The position numbers and the translations under genes are program-made. Under the pieces are notes generated by a model. The model saw only the letters and a program-made list of their open reading frames with translations, ran no database searches and was not told the origin of the DNA. From Methylotuvimicrobium sp. KM2 (GTDB taxonomy: Bacteria > Pseudomonadota > Gammaproteobacteria > Methylococcales > Methylomonadaceae), in contig NZ_CP150634.1 in NCBI RefSeq assembly GCF_038051925.1, positions 3,604,300 through 3,668,299 of the forward strand: a DNA stretch of 64,000 bases, in the 5' to 3' direction. This document shows, piece by piece, positions 27,153 through 35,525 of this stretch. The stretch's first letter is position 1. Each line of letters begins with the position of its first letter.

Positions 27153-27359
27153 ATGAAAAAGACCATCATCAAACGAAGTGTTCTTGCCGCAAAACTCGGT
27201 GTAAGCGAGGTGCGAATAAAAACATTAATCAAAGAGGACAATTTACCCCGCCCCATCAAAATCGGCAAAATCTCAGGTTGGGTCGAAAGCGAAATTGATA
27301 ATTGGATCGATTCCAAAATCTCCGAGCGGGATGCTCAATCCGTGGAGGTGTCCGTATGA
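27153..27359 (+). CDS. AlpA-family transcriptional regulator
   Basis: 68 aa from ATG 27153 (Shine-Dalgarno AGGTG; the frame is open further upstream through the palindromes, which is not coding). Pattern VSEVRIKTLIKEDNLPRPIK then GWVESEIDNWI is diagnostic for AlpA/P4 Vis. In P4 and PICIs AlpA-type proteins activate replication/excision genes and control excision. Overlaps the next gene by 4 bp (ATGA). Confidence 0.88.
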   Translation: MKKTIIKRSVLAAKLGVSEVRIKTLIKEDNLPRPIKIGKISGWVESEIDNWIDSKISERDAQSVEVSV

Positions 27360-28039
27360 ATAATTTAATCGGCAATACAGCATCGATGAACAGCCGCGAG
27401 ATTGCGGAGCTGGTTGAAAAGCGTCATGATTCGGTAAAGCGTACTATTGATCGTTTAGCAGATAAAGGGATAATTCAGCTTCCACCAACGGTGAATTCCG
27501 AGAATATCAACAACTTAGGTTTGCCTCAGAAAAGTACACTCTACTGCTTCACCGGCGAACAAGGCAAGCGCGACTCTATTATCGTCGTTGCACAATTATC
27601 GCCTGAATTTACCGCGCGTCTGGTTGATCGCTGGCAAGAACTCGAAAACAAAGTACGGACACCGCAATCATTCGCTGAGGCGTTACGCCTTGCCGCCGAC
27701 CTTCAAGACCGCCTTGAAGAAACCGAACGGCAGCGCATCATTGCAGTAAAAACAAAGGCTGAAATAGGCAGCCGGCGCGAAGCAACCGCAATGAACAAAG
27801 CCAGTCAGGCCGCTAAAAAAGCAAAGGCGCTTGAGGTGCAGCTAGATAAATCTACGGAATACTGCACTATAAAACGCGCTGAAATGCTCTTTCACGGTCA
27901 AAAGTTTAATTGGCGATTACTCAAGAGTGCGAGCATTGAAATAGGCGTTCCGGCTATTGATGTTTTTGATGCCAACTACGGCACAGTCAAAGCGTATCAC
28001 CGCGACGCATGGCAAGAGAGCTATGCTATATCAATATAA
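27356..28039 (+). CDS. Rha-type phage regulatory protein
   Basis: 227 aa from ATG 27356, overlapping the alpA stop. N-terminal Rha/pRha domain: MNSREIAELVEKRHDSVKRT, then LVDRWQELE. The C-terminal half is a coiled coil followed by an ANT/KilAC-like segment (FNWRLLKSASIEIG). Rha proteins modulate lysogeny of lambdoid phages and satellites; likely antirepressor. Confidence 0.82.
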   Translation: MNNLIGNTASMNSREIAELVEKRHDSVKRTIDRLADKGIIQLPPTVNSENINNLGLPQKSTLYCFTGEQGKRDSIIVVAQLSPEFTARLVDRWQELENKVRTPQSFAEALRLAADLQDRLEETERQRIIAVKTKAEIGSRREATAMNKASQAAKKAKALEVQLDKSTEYCTIKRAEMLFHGQKFNWRLLKSASIEIGVPAIDVFDANYGTVKAYHRDAWQESYAISI

Positions 28040-28086
28040 TTGCAATGGGGTGGTGAAACGCCACCCCCCTTTTTAAAGGCAACCAC

Positions 28087-28335
28087 ATGAACGCATCCAC
28101 ACACAACAAAGCCAGAGCAATCAAGTCACCGAGCGGCGAACTCCTGTTTTTCGCGGTCGATGCAATGGCGCAAATAGGCTTTCATAACTTCGATAATGTA
28201 AAGGCGGTCATTCAATGCGTTCCGGCTGAATGGCGCGGTACGGCGCAAGTCAGTAGCGACCATGGGCCCAAAGAGGTGGACGTGCTTACCCATGAGGGAC
28301 TGCTTTACTTCCTTGGTGCGGCGCTTGATGGTTAA
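28087..28335 (+). CDS. BRO-N-like antirepressor domain protein (short)
   Basis: 82 aa. FFAVDAMAQIGFHNFDNVKA ... LTHEGLLYFLGAA resembles the beginning of BRO-N/Phage_pRha antirepressor domains, but it stops before the usual full length (about 100 residues), so it may be truncated or a minimal form. Confidence 0.5.
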   Translation: MNASTHNKARAIKSPSGELLFFAVDAMAQIGFHNFDNVKAVIQCVPAEWRGTAQVSSDHGPKEVDVLTHEGLLYFLGAALDG

Positions 28336-28394
28336 AATGTTATAGGTGTAATACTCAACGAAACTCAACAAAAACAATCAATTAAGCACTGAAA

Positions 28395-28697
28395 ATGCTT
28401 TCAGTGTTATATGCCTACATAAACGAAAACCAATTCGAGTTGACACGATTGCATAATATGCTAATCTTAATGCGTCGATACAAATCGACACGGGATTGGT
28501 CTCCCGGAAACGAACGGCGCAGGCCGCCTCAGAGCGGTTTTTTTACGCGCAAAATCTCATTCCATTATGTCGGACTGAGTAGGCCGCCGAAAGGTGGGCC
28601 GGTTCCGTTTGTACCGGTAGACCAACCTATTCAGTCCGGCTCCCTGATTGGTCTCATGGTAGCCGGTTTGCAAAACAAACGGAGTACCGCATCATGA
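28395..28697 (+). CDS. possible Ash-like small protein overlapping the leader RNA
   Basis: 100 aa. It ends GSLIGLMVAGLQNKRSTAS and reads through a terminator hairpin (FFTRKIS encoded by the T-run), a feature shared with P4 ash/epsilon-type frames in P4-like elements. The frame coincides with a strongly structured leader, so coding is uncertain. Overlaps the next ATG by 4 bp. Confidence 0.35.
   Translation: MLSVLYAYINENQFELTRLHNMLILMRRYKSTRDWSPGNERRRPPQSGFFTRKISFHYVGLSRPPKGGPVPFVPVDQPIQSGSLIGLMVAGLQNKRSTAS
28494..28655 (+). ncRNA. P4-like immunity leader: seqA-seqB-seqC arrangement
   Basis: GATTGGTCTC occurs at 28494-28503 and 28646-28655. Between them AGACCAA (28619-28625) is complementary to both; with seqA the pairing extends to about 15 nt (CCGGTAGACCAACCT against GGGATTGGTCTCCCGG) with two mismatches. 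A terminator (28524-28543) lies between seqA and seqB. seqB lies in a hairpin closed by TCGGACTGAGTAGG / CCTATTCAGTCCGG (28570-28583 / 28626-28639). The order matches the satellite P4 CI RNA immunity region. Confidence 0.55.
28524..28543 (+). terminator. terminator in the leader
   Basis: CCGC/GCGG stem with CTCAGA loop followed by seven T. Lies immediately after the seqA-like element, where premature termination would be enforced in a P4-like circuit. Confidence 0.7.
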
Positions 28698-28897
28698 ACA
28701 AAAGCCTCACCCCCCGCGAAACCAGCGACCTGAAAAGCCGCATTCACTGGCTCAAGCAAACCATAACCCGAGCCGAGCAAGCCTTATCACAAAACGAAAT
28801 CGATCCGCGAACGCTAGTGTCAATCCGAGTTGACTGCGAAAGACTAACAACCGTCTGCAACTCAACATACCGCATGATCGGGGAGGTTCAGTTATGA
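28694..28897 (+). CDS. small hypothetical protein
   Basis: 67 aa, helical and charged (IHWLKQTITRAEQALSQNEI). Overlaps the next start by 4 bp (ATGA) after GGGGAGG. First clear gene after the leader; function unknown. Confidence 0.6.
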   Translation: MNKSLTPRETSDLKSRIHWLKQTITRAEQALSQNEIDPRTLVSIRVDCERLTTVCNSTYRMIGEVQL

Positions 28898-29259
28898 ACC
28901 GCAATCACCAACACGCACCAAAAGAAGAAGCCGTTAATAGCTTCCTTCAAAAAATCCAAGCCCAAGAACTCGAACGCGAAACCGTTTTAGCCGCTGGCCT
29001 ACCGGCATTGCAACGTCTAGCCAACATTGCCAAAGGCGACACCGGGCAAGCGGGAACAGTGCGCCGTTTCTTATTGGGCCTTTACAATGGTCACCGATGG
29101 CCGTTCGACCTGACCACTTTTCGCGGCTTGGACCGTGATTTGTTCGACGATTGCATGGCGTTGTTGCGAATGGATGCCCGGGCGACCGTTAAAGAGATAC
29201 ACCAGTATTTCAAAAATGGCGGCGAATTGTTCGCAGCCTTCGCGCAGATGGAGGGCTAA
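28894..29259 (+). CDS. hypothetical protein (DUF7673-like)
   Basis: 121 aa. The segment LPALQRLANIAKGDTGQAGT ... FLLGLYNGHRWPFDLTTFRG is familiar from small proteins on ICEs and prophages annotated only as a domain of unknown function. Ends 4 bp before the next gene. Confidence 0.65.
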   Translation: MNRNHQHAPKEEAVNSFLQKIQAQELERETVLAAGLPALQRLANIAKGDTGQAGTVRRFLLGLYNGHRWPFDLTTFRGLDRDLFDDCMALLRMDARATVKEIHQYFKNGGELFAAFAQMEG

Positions 29260-29263
29260 TCTC

Positions 29264-29569
29264 ATGAAAGAACCAACATTTTCAAACGTACTGACCGAGC
29301 TATTCAGTCATACAAAAAATACGTTGAGCAACGAGCAGTTGCAATGGCTCACTGGCTTGGACGACGAAGCCGATTGTCAGCTTTCAAACATAAGTGAAAC
29401 CTTGGGCCGCCTAGCCAATACGCTATCCAGCGACGATTGCCAATACTCAAGCCAGTCAGAACTTGCAGGCGCGTTGTGGATGCTTCAAAGCCATATCGAA
29501 AACGCCCGCACGGCGTATTATGTTTCGGCAGAGGCGCAGATTATCCTCAAGAACAGGGGGCGGTCGTGA
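29264..29569 (+). CDS. small hypothetical protein
   Basis: 101 aa from ATG 29264, chosen for GGAGG nine bases upstream. Helical; not recognised. Its TGA overlaps the GTG start of the next gene. Confidence 0.6.
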   Translation: MKEPTFSNVLTELFSHTKNTLSNEQLQWLTGLDDEADCQLSNISETLGRLANTLSSDDCQYSSQSELAGALWMLQSHIENARTAYYVSAEAQIILKNRGRS

Positions 29570-30168
29570 GCAACACATATCTAAACTGGGCATTTACTCA
29601 ACACATCACAGGATCGACCAAAGCCGTACTGATTGCATTGGCAGACCGAGCAGACGACACAGGTTATTGTTACCCATCGTTCGGTGATATCGCGGGGCGG
29701 TGCGGATTGTCAAAACGAACCGTAATTCGATCAGTCAACAAACTTTTAACGCTAGACAAAATTGAGGTTTATCGTCAAAAAGGCAATCGTAACGGATATT
29801 TTTTAAAGGCTAGTTTTCCACAGACCGACGACACAGAGTCACCACCTAAAACTTATTCACAAGTGACAGATTGTCCCGAAGTGGTGACAGATTGTCCTCG
29901 AAGTGGTGACACAGTGTCACCCAAACCATCAAAGAACCATCAAGAACCAAAGAAACGCAGGCGCGAGGACACCGGAGGCAGATCGTCACAGGTGACAACA
30001 GGACACGCCAGTTTCCAAACCTGGACACCGGCAACGGCAGCGACCAAAACCGACCCGCAAAAGGCGGTTGGCGAATTGCGTTCAATCAAATCAATTTTGG
30101 GAGCAATCCGCGTAAATGTCGATCAATGCCGAACCAGTGCTGATACCAGTGCAGCCGTAAGCCGCTAA
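29566..30168 (+). CDS. HTH replication-initiator-like protein (phage O-like)
   Basis: 200 aa from GTG 29566 (GTGA overlap; the frame is open upstream but only the part from here looks like protein). HTH_36 domain: STKAVLIALADRADDTGYCY, FGDIAGRCGLSKRTVIRSV, found in phage O-like initiators and helper replication proteins. The middle is Pro/Thr/Ser-rich and encodes iteron-like DNA repeats at 29863-29920, reminiscent of lambda O where ori lies inside the gene. Last gene before the tRNA-proximal att. Confidence 0.7.
   Translation: MSNTYLNWAFTQHITGSTKAVLIALADRADDTGYCYPSFGDIAGRCGLSKRTVIRSVNKLLTLDKIEVYRQKGNRNGYFLKASFPQTDDTESPPKTYSQVTDCPEVVTDCPRSGDTVSPKPSKNHQEPKKRRREDTGGRSSQVTTGHASFQTWTPATAATKTDPQKAVGELRSIKSILGAIRVNVDQCRTSADTSAAVSR
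29863..29920 (+). repeat. iteron-like repeats and palindrome, candidate origin
   Basis: GTGACAGATTGTCC at 29863-29876 and 29884-29897 (21-bp spacing, flanks GAAGTG shared), followed by perfect 15-bp palindrome GTGACACAGTGTCAC at 29906-29920. The common half-site GTGACA is repeated four times at about two-turn spacing. Confidence 0.65.
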
Positions 30169-30276
30169 AGTGCTGATGGTGTCGGTTGTTTGCGTTCGGA
30201 TGCTTATCTCTTGGCTTGGATGGACCGGCAACCGATGCGGATACATAAAAACAAAATCATGTCTTACTTTTCATTC

Positions 30277-30298
30277 TTGACCCGGCCTTGACCCGTGT
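30277..30298 (+). repeat. two 11-bp repeats, putative integrase arm sites (right)
   Basis: TTGACCCGGCC (30277-30287) and TTGACCCGTGT (30288-30298), the same unit and orientation as the triple repeat at 15653-15685, near the other end of the element. Confidence 0.6.
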
Positions 30299-30315
30299 TT
30301 TTTCACCCAAAAAAA

Positions 30316-30343
30316 AAAGGCTTAGATTTTAGTCTAAGCCTTT
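30316..30343 (-). terminator. terminator of tRNA-Asn
   Basis: AAAGGCTTAGA / TCTAAGCCTTT stem with an A-run on the plus strand (T-run on minus). Carried by the integrated element, so it restores a terminator to the intact tRNA. Confidence 0.75.
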
Positions 30344-30351
30344 GATTTATA

Positions 30352-30427
30352 TGGCTCCCCCGGACGGGCTCGAACCGCCGACCTAGTGATTAACAGTCAC
30401 CCGCTCTACCGACTGAGCTACAGGGGA
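30352..30427 (-). tRNA. tRNA-Asn (GTT)
   Basis: 76 nt including encoded CCA. Cloverleaf: TCCCCTG acceptor, D arm GCTCAGTCGGTAGAGC, anticodon loop CTGTTAA, T arm with GGTTCGAGCCC. Its 3' 49 nt are the attachment core of the satellite; the tRNA remains intact. Confidence 0.96.
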
Positions 30428-30445
30428 TTAATTCGGTATTGTCAA

Positions 30446-30522
30446 TGGCGCGCCCGGAGAGATTCGAACTCCCGACCGCTCGGTTCGTAGCCGAGTACTC
30501 TATCCAGCTGAGCTACGGGCGC
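30446..30522 (-). tRNA. tRNA-Arg (ACG)
   Basis: 77 nt with encoded CCA. Acceptor GCGCCCG/CGGGCGC, anticodon loop CTACGAA (ACG, inosine-modified in bacteria), T-loop GTTCGAATC. Confidence 0.96.
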
Positions 30523-30602
30523 CTTATTGAGCCGTCTATTTTCTTTTTTTTTAACTTTCTTGTCAAGATTTTATTTTAAAAAATAATCGATTTTAAAATC
30601 GA

Positions 30603-30694
30603 TGGCGGAGAGTGAGGGATTCGAACCCTCGATGGGAGATAAAGCCCATACTCCCTTAGCAGGGGAGCGCCTTCAGCCTCTCGGCCAACTCTCC
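30603..30694 (-). tRNA. tRNA-Ser (GCT)
   Basis: 92 nt with the long variable arm of class II tRNAs. Acceptor GGAGAGT, anticodon loop CTGCTAA, T-loop GGTTCGAATCC, CCA encoded. Confidence 0.96.
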
Positions 30695-30708
30695 AAAACT
30701 GCGTTAGG

Positions 30709-30906
30709 CTATTCGGAATCGCTTTTGTCTGAAGATTCCGATTGTTCCTTTTTAATTCTTTCGTAAATCTCTTCTCGATGAACCGAGACTTCTTTTGGCG
30801 CATTTACACCGATGCGAACCTGATTTCCTTTGACTCCAAGAACAGTGACGGTTACCTCGTCACCAATCATCAAAGTCTCCCCTACCCGACGAGTCAAGAT
30901 AAGCAT
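30709..30906 (-). CDS. csrA: carbon storage regulator CsrA
   Basis: 65 aa, full length. [20 protein letters not shown] and [20 protein letters not shown] are the RNA-binding beta strands of CsrA/RsmA. It binds GGA motifs in mRNA leaders and controls carbon flux, motility and biofilm genes. Lies between lysC and the tRNA cluster in the order conserved from E. coli (alaS-csrA-tRNA-Ser-tRNA-Arg). Confidence 0.97.
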   Translation of the reverse strand: MLILTRRVGETLMIGDEVTVTVLGVKGNQVRIGVNAPKEVSVHREEIYERIKKEQSESSDKSDSE

Positions 30907-30998
30907 GGCTTCTCCCTATATTGTATGTAATTTCTACTGCTATGCATGCAGTAACCAACCAAGAGCGATATTCTACCAGGTTTTATTGATAAATAAAA

Positions 30999-32228
30999 CT
31001 AACTTTCTATCGGCTCTCTATCCAGCTCGAAGGCCGAGTGCAAGGCTCTGACCGCCAATTCCAGATATTTTTCATCAACGACGACCGAAATCTTAATTTC
31101 CGAGGTCGAGATCATTCTAATATTAATCCCTTCGTCTGCCAAGGCTTTAAACATCGTGCTGGCGATTCCCGCATGCGAACGCATGCCGACGCCGACGATC
31201 GATATTTTGACGATTTTGACATCCCCGGTAACGGCCTTGGCTCCTAATTCGGCGCAAATCGAATCAAGCAGCTCTTTGGCTTTTTCGTAATCGTTGCGAT
31301 GCACCGTAAAGGTAAAGTCGGTCGTCTCGTCACCGGCGATATTTTGAATGATCATGTCGACTTCGATATTGGCATCGGCGATCGGCCCCAAAATTTTATA
31401 GGCCACACCGGGCAAATCGGGCACACCGGTAATCGTTAGCTTCGCTTCGTCCCGGTTAAATGCAATTCCTGAAATTAAAGCTTGTTCCATTTGATCGTCC
31501 TCATAGGTAATTAACGTACCTTTGCCCTCTGTAAATGATGATAAAACTCTCAGCGGCACATTATATTTGCCGGCAAATTCGACCGATCGGATTTGCAAGA
31601 CCTTCGAACCCAGGCTTGCCATTTCAAGCATTTCCTCGAAAGTAATTTTTTCCAATCGCCTAGCATTCGGCTCGACCCGCGGATCGGTCGTATAGACACC
31701 GTCGACGTCGGTAAATATACAACACTCATCGGCTTTCAAGGCCGCCGCCAATGCAACTGCCGTCGTATCCGAACCGCCGCGCCCTAAGGTTGTAATATTC
31801 CCCTTATCATCGACACCTTGGAAGCCGGCAACGACAACCACGCGCCCCGCTGTCAGATCCTCGCGCATTCTTTTATCGTCGATATTGATAATTCTGGCCT
31901 TGGTATGGCTGCTATCGGTTAGTATTTTGACTTGACCGCCGGTATAGGAACAGGCTGGACAACCCAGCTCATGCAAGGCCATGCTCAATAAAGACGTCGT
32001 CACCTGCTCGCCGGTCGACAATAAAACATCCATCTCTCGGGAGTTCGGGTATTTCTGGATTTTATTCGCCAAAGCAATCAATCGATTCGTTTCGCCGCTC
32101 ATTGCGGAGACGACGATAACCAATTGTTCCCCTTGGTCATGAACTTTTTTTACTTTTTCCGCTACCGCTTTGATTCGCTCGACTGAACCAACCGATGTTC
32201 CACCGAATTTATATACGAATAATCCCAT
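30999..32228 (-). CDS. lysC: aspartate kinase
   Basis: 409 aa. VYKFGGTSVGSVERIK at the N terminus, kinase domain to about 250, then two ACT domains (KLTITGVPDLPGVAYKI and ISIVGVGMRSHAGIAS). Catalyses the ATP-dependent phosphorylation of aspartate for Lys/Met/Thr synthesis; the ACT domains give feedback inhibition. It begins 3 bp after alaS and is likely cotranscribed. Confidence 0.97.
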   Translation of the reverse strand: MGLFVYKFGGTSVGSVERIKAVAEKVKKVHDQGEQLVIVVSAMSGETNRLIALANKIQKYPNSREMDVLLSTGEQVTTSLLSMALHELGCPACSYTGGQVKILTDSSHTKARIINIDDKRMREDLTAGRVVVVAGFQGVDDKGNITTLGRGGSDTTAVALAAALKADECCIFTDVDGVYTTDPRVEPNARRLEKITFEEMLEMASLGSKVLQIRSVEFAGKYNVPLRVLSSFTEGKGTLITYEDDQMEQALISGIAFNRDEAKLTITGVPDLPGVAYKILGPIADANIEVDMIIQNIAGDETTDFTFTVHRNDYEKAKELLDSICAELGAKAVTGDVKIVKISIVGVGMRSHAGIASTMFKALADEGINIRMISTSEIKISVVVDEKYLELAVRALHSAFELDREPIES

Positions 32229-32231
32229 TAT

Positions 32232-34862
32232 TCAATAACCTTTAAAATAAGCGCCGAGTTGTTCCCGAACCCATTGCGCAACTGAGTTGAGCGCCTCCGG
32301 CAATGCCGCCGGGTTATTACCTCCCGCTTGAGCCATATCGGGTCGGCCGCCGCCTTTACCACCGACTTGCGTAGCTACTACATTGACCAAATCACCGGCT
32401 TTGATTTTAGAAACCAGATCTTTCGATACTCCCGCAATCAGACTGACTTTATCGTCTTTGACGGTCGCAAGCACAACTGCGGAACTGCCAAGTTTATTGC
32501 GCAATTGATCAAGCATGTCGCGGAGCGCTTTCGGATCGCTATCATCGATTTTAGCCGCCAAGACCTTTATGCCCTCGATCTCGACCGCCTGACTGCTCAG
32601 TTCGCCGCCGGCAGAACTGGCTAACTTCGCTTTCAAACGTTCCAATTCTTTTTCCAATTGCTTGTTTTTTTCCAGCAATTGCTCGACCTTATCGGCCGCC
32701 TTTTCCGGCGCGCTTTTCAAGCATCCGGCAATGATCGCCAAGGCCTTATCGCGGCTGTCGATCCAATCTAATGCGGCACTGCCGGTAACGGCTTCGATTC
32801 TTCTGACGCCCGCTGCGACACCGGTTTCGCCGATGATCTTGAACAAGCCGATATCGCCGGCCCGATCGACATGCGTGCCGCCGCACAGTTCGGTGGAAAA
32901 GCCGCCGATTCTAAGCACTCTGACTTCGTCGCCGTATTTTTCGCCGAACAAAGCCATTGCCCCGGCTTGCATCGCCTCTTCCTTGGCCATGATTTCTGCC
33001 AATACCGGCTCGTTCAAACGGATCTGTTCGTTGACCAATCGCTCGATCACGGCGATTTGCTCGGGCGTCACCGGCTCGAAATGAGAAAAGTCGAAACGCA
33101 GGCGTTCGGCATTCACTAAGGATCCTTTTTGCGCAACATGGTCGCCTAAGACTTCACGCAAGGCCGCATGCAATAAATGTGTCGCGGAATGGTTCAACTC
33201 GGTCGCTTTTCGTTTGATCTTATCGACGCTCGCGGTACAGCGTTCTCCGACCGACAAACGTCCCGACAACAACTTGCCGCGATGCAAGAACAAGTCGCCG
33301 CCTTGCTTTTGCGTGTTGACGACTTCGAATACGCCTTGTTCGGTCGAAATGCGTCCGCAGTCGCCGACTTGTCCGCCGGACTCGCCATAAAACGGCGTTT
33401 TTTCCAAGACGACAATGCCTTCATCGCCTTCGTTTAAGCTTTCTACCGCTTCGCCTTCCATAAACAAGCCTATGATCTTGGTGCTGTCTTCAAGATATTG
33501 ATAGCCGGTGAATTCGGTTTGACCGTCCAGTTTTAGAGTTTGATTGTAATCGGCGCCGAAACTGCTTGCCGCCCGCGCCCGATTGCGTTGTTCGGCCATT
33601 TCGGTCTCGAAGCCGGCATGATCGATCGTCAACTGATGTTCGCGCGCGAAATCGGCGGTCAAATCGACTGGGAATCCGTAGGTGTCGTACAACTGAAACA
33701 CGATATTTCCGGGTATCGTCGAACCATCCAGCTTGGCCACGCAAGCCTCTAGAATCTTCATCCCTTGCTCGAGTGTTTCGGCAAAGCGCTCTTCTTCTTT
33801 TTTTAGTACACGCTCGACTTGTTCTTGAGCATTTTTCAATTCGGGATAAGCCTCGCCCATTTGCTCGACAAGCGGCGCCACCAATTGATAAAAGAAAACT
33901 TCACGGATACCTAAGCGGTAACCGTGTCGAATAGCCCTTCGGATAATCCGGCGCAGTACGTAGCCCCGCCCTTCGTTAGACGGCAAGACACCATCCACGA
34001 TCAAAAACGCGCAGGAGCGTATGTGGTCGGCGATCACGCGTAACGAACTCTTGTTCAGGCCCTCGATGCCGGCAAGTTTTGCGGCCGCTTTCAGCAAACC
34101 TTGAAATAAATCGATTTCGTAATTGCTATGCACGCCCTGCATGACTGCGGCGATTCGCTCCAGGCCCATGCCGGTATCGACCGACGGCTTCGGCAATGCA
34201 TGTAGATTACCTTCGCTATCGCGATCGTATTGCATGAACACCAGATTCCAGATTTCGATGAAGCGATCACCATCCTCGTCAGGCGACCCCGGCGGCCCAC
34301 CGGGAATCGATTCGCCGTGGTCATAGAAAATTTCGCTGCATGGACCGCAGGGACCGATATCGCCCATCGCCCAAAAGTTGTCTTTGGAGCCGATACGGGA
34401 AAAACGCTTCGGATCGACACCGACGTCTTCCAGCCAGATTTTTTCGGCTTCGGAATCTTCATCGAAAACCGTCACCCATAATTTTTCATCCGGAATGCCT
34501 AATTCTTTGGTCAAAAAATCCCAAGCCAAGTGTATTGCATCCTGTTTGAAATAATCGCCGAAACTGAAGTTGCCGAGCATTTCAAAAAATGTATGATGCC
34601 TCGCCGTATAACCGACATTTTCCAAGTCGTTATGTTTGCCGCCGGCACGAACGCAACGCTGACTGGTCGCGGCACGCGTGTAGTCGCGATGTTCTCGGCC
34701 GAGGAACACATCTTTGAATTGCACCATACCGGCATTGGTAAACAACAATGTCGGGTCGTTACCCGGAACCAGCGAACTGGAGGGTTGGATGGAATGTCCG
34801 CGTTGGCGAAAAAAATCCAGGAATGCGGAACGCAATTCCGAACTGCTCATGTTTTTCATCAT
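32232..34862 (-). CDS. alaS: alanyl-tRNA synthetase
   Basis: 876 aa, full length. Class II catalytic domain ([19 protein letters not shown]), editing domain zinc ligands [13 protein letters not shown] and [11 protein letters not shown], and C-Ala domain with [11 protein letters not shown]. Charges tRNA-Ala. Start options MM at 34862/34859 or Met at 34850 ([11 protein letters not shown]); all in frame. Confidence 0.97.
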   Translation of the reverse strand: MMKNMSSSELRSAFLDFFRQRGHSIQPSSSLVPGNDPTLLFTNAGMVQFKDVFLGREHRDYTRAATSQRCVRAGGKHNDLENVGYTARHHTFFEMLGNFSFGDYFKQDAIHLAWDFLTKELGIPDEKLWVTVFDEDSEAEKIWLEDVGVDPKRFSRIGSKDNFWAMGDIGPCGPCSEIFYDHGESIPGGPPGSPDEDGDRFIEIWNLVFMQYDRDSEGNLHALPKPSVDTGMGLERIAAVMQGVHSNYEIDLFQGLLKAAAKLAGIEGLNKSSLRVIADHIRSCAFLIVDGVLPSNEGRGYVLRRIIRRAIRHGYRLGIREVFFYQLVAPLVEQMGEAYPELKNAQEQVERVLKKEEERFAETLEQGMKILEACVAKLDGSTIPGNIVFQLYDTYGFPVDLTADFAREHQLTIDHAGFETEMAEQRNRARAASSFGADYNQTLKLDGQTEFTGYQYLEDSTKIIGLFMEGEAVESLNEGDEGIVVLEKTPFYGESGGQVGDCGRISTEQGVFEVVNTQKQGGDLFLHRGKLLSGRLSVGERCTASVDKIKRKATELNHSATHLLHAALREVLGDHVAQKGSLVNAERLRFDFSHFEPVTPEQIAVIERLVNEQIRLNEPVLAEIMAKEEAMQAGAMALFGEKYGDEVRVLRIGGFSTELCGGTHVDRAGDIGLFKIIGETGVAAGVRRIEAVTGSAALDWIDSRDKALAIIAGCLKSAPEKAADKVEQLLEKNKQLEKELERLKAKLASSAGGELSSQAVEIEGIKVLAAKIDDSDPKALRDMLDQLRNKLGSSAVVLATVKDDKVSLIAGVSKDLVSKIKAGDLVNVVATQVGGKGGGRPDMAQAGGNNPAALPEALNSVAQWVREQLGAYFKGY

Positions 34863-34890
34863 CTTCGAATACTAAATGTTCTTGGAATTA

Positions 34891-34917
34891 CTTAACCCAG
34901 CTTTAACAAATGTAGTG
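34891..34917 (+). repeat. 27-bp repeat shared with the ackA upstream region
   Basis: CTTAACCCAGCTTTAACAA followed by ATGTAGTG; the inverted copy at 45192-45218 matches with one mismatch. It lies in the recX-alaS gap. Confidence 0.7.
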
Positions 34918-34942
34918 ACTAGGACTATAGAGTTGAATATTA

Positions 34943-35446
34943 TCATCTATTTTTCAATGCCTTACCATCTCCGAATGTTAAAGCTTGGTTAATTTTAATG
35001 TTCAAGTGTTCGGGCAAAACCGCGATCATGCCACCGGAAAACCCTCGTTGCAATAAAAACCGGCTTCGTTTACTCCATTCAGACAACGTTATCGCGTCTT
35101 CTTGCCGATATTTTTTTCGATACACCTCTAGCAAAACATTTAACCAACTACCCGCTGTTTCCGTAACGATTTCTTGCAAATCAAAGTTTTCTATTCCTAA
35201 TTGTCGAAGCTCATAATCGATACGATTCGGGCCGAAACCCTTTTCGATTCGTTGACGCGCGTAACATTCAGCGAAACGGCTATCGCTCAGCCAATCTTGC
35301 TCGGCCAAATCGTCCAGTACGCGGTCTATCCTATCTTTATCGAATCCTCTCGATAATAATTTGTTTTTCAATTCCAGACGGCTGTGTTCACGACGCGCCA
35401 ATAATCGTAAACATACATCTTTAATCAACTTAAGCTCGGCGTCCAT
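34943..35446 (-). CDS. recX: recombination regulator RecX
   Basis: 167 aa. Three-helix repeats: LLARREHSRLELKNKLLSRG, VLDDLAEQDWLSDSRFAECY and RIDYELRQLGI. RecX caps RecA filaments and inhibits strand exchange. Located downstream of recA as in most gammaproteobacteria. Its Shine-Dalgarno (AAGGGAG just before ATG) lies inside the end of a dispersed repeat that begins in the recA-recX gap. Confidence 0.93.
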   Translation of the reverse strand: MDAELKLIKDVCLRLLARREHSRLELKNKLLSRGFDKDRIDRVLDDLAEQDWLSDSRFAECYARQRIEKGFGPNRIDYELRQLGIENFDLQEIVTETAGSWLNVLLEVYRKKYRQEDAITLSEWSKRSRFLLQRGFSGGMIAVLPEHLNIKINQALTFGDGKALKNR

Positions 35447-35525
35447 GCTACTCCCTTTATACTCAAAAAATGGATGACTTTATGAAGATATGGGGGGGGC
35501 TGCCGAAGAGTCCCACAGTTGTAAT
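35447..35525 (-). repeat. half copy of repeat family Rep3
   Basis: ACTCCCTTTATACTCAAAAA followed by tggatgactttatgaagatatgggg matches the left half of the element at 38196-38369. It supplies the recX ribosome-binding site. Confidence 0.7.

Larger units (their letters stand above)
15474..30400 (+). mobile_element. P4/PICI-like phage satellite integrated in tRNA-Asn
   Basis: About 14.9 kb between the two tRNA-Asn repeats. Contents: tyrosine integrase, AlpA, primase with P4-type zinc ribbon, helicase, terminase small subunit-like protein, Rha/BRO-type regulators, iteron-bearing initiator-like gene, two late phage-type genes. No large terminase, portal, major capsid, or tail tube/sheath cluster is present. 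All genes run on the plus strand. This set matches satellites that parasitise a helper phage (P4, PICI) better than a decayed full prophage, because the genes present are intact and tightly packed. Confidence 0.75.

Noticed and set aside
29863..29920. CRISPR array
   Set aside because: Only two repeats plus a palindrome, inside a coding gene, with 7-8 bp spacers; no cas genes.
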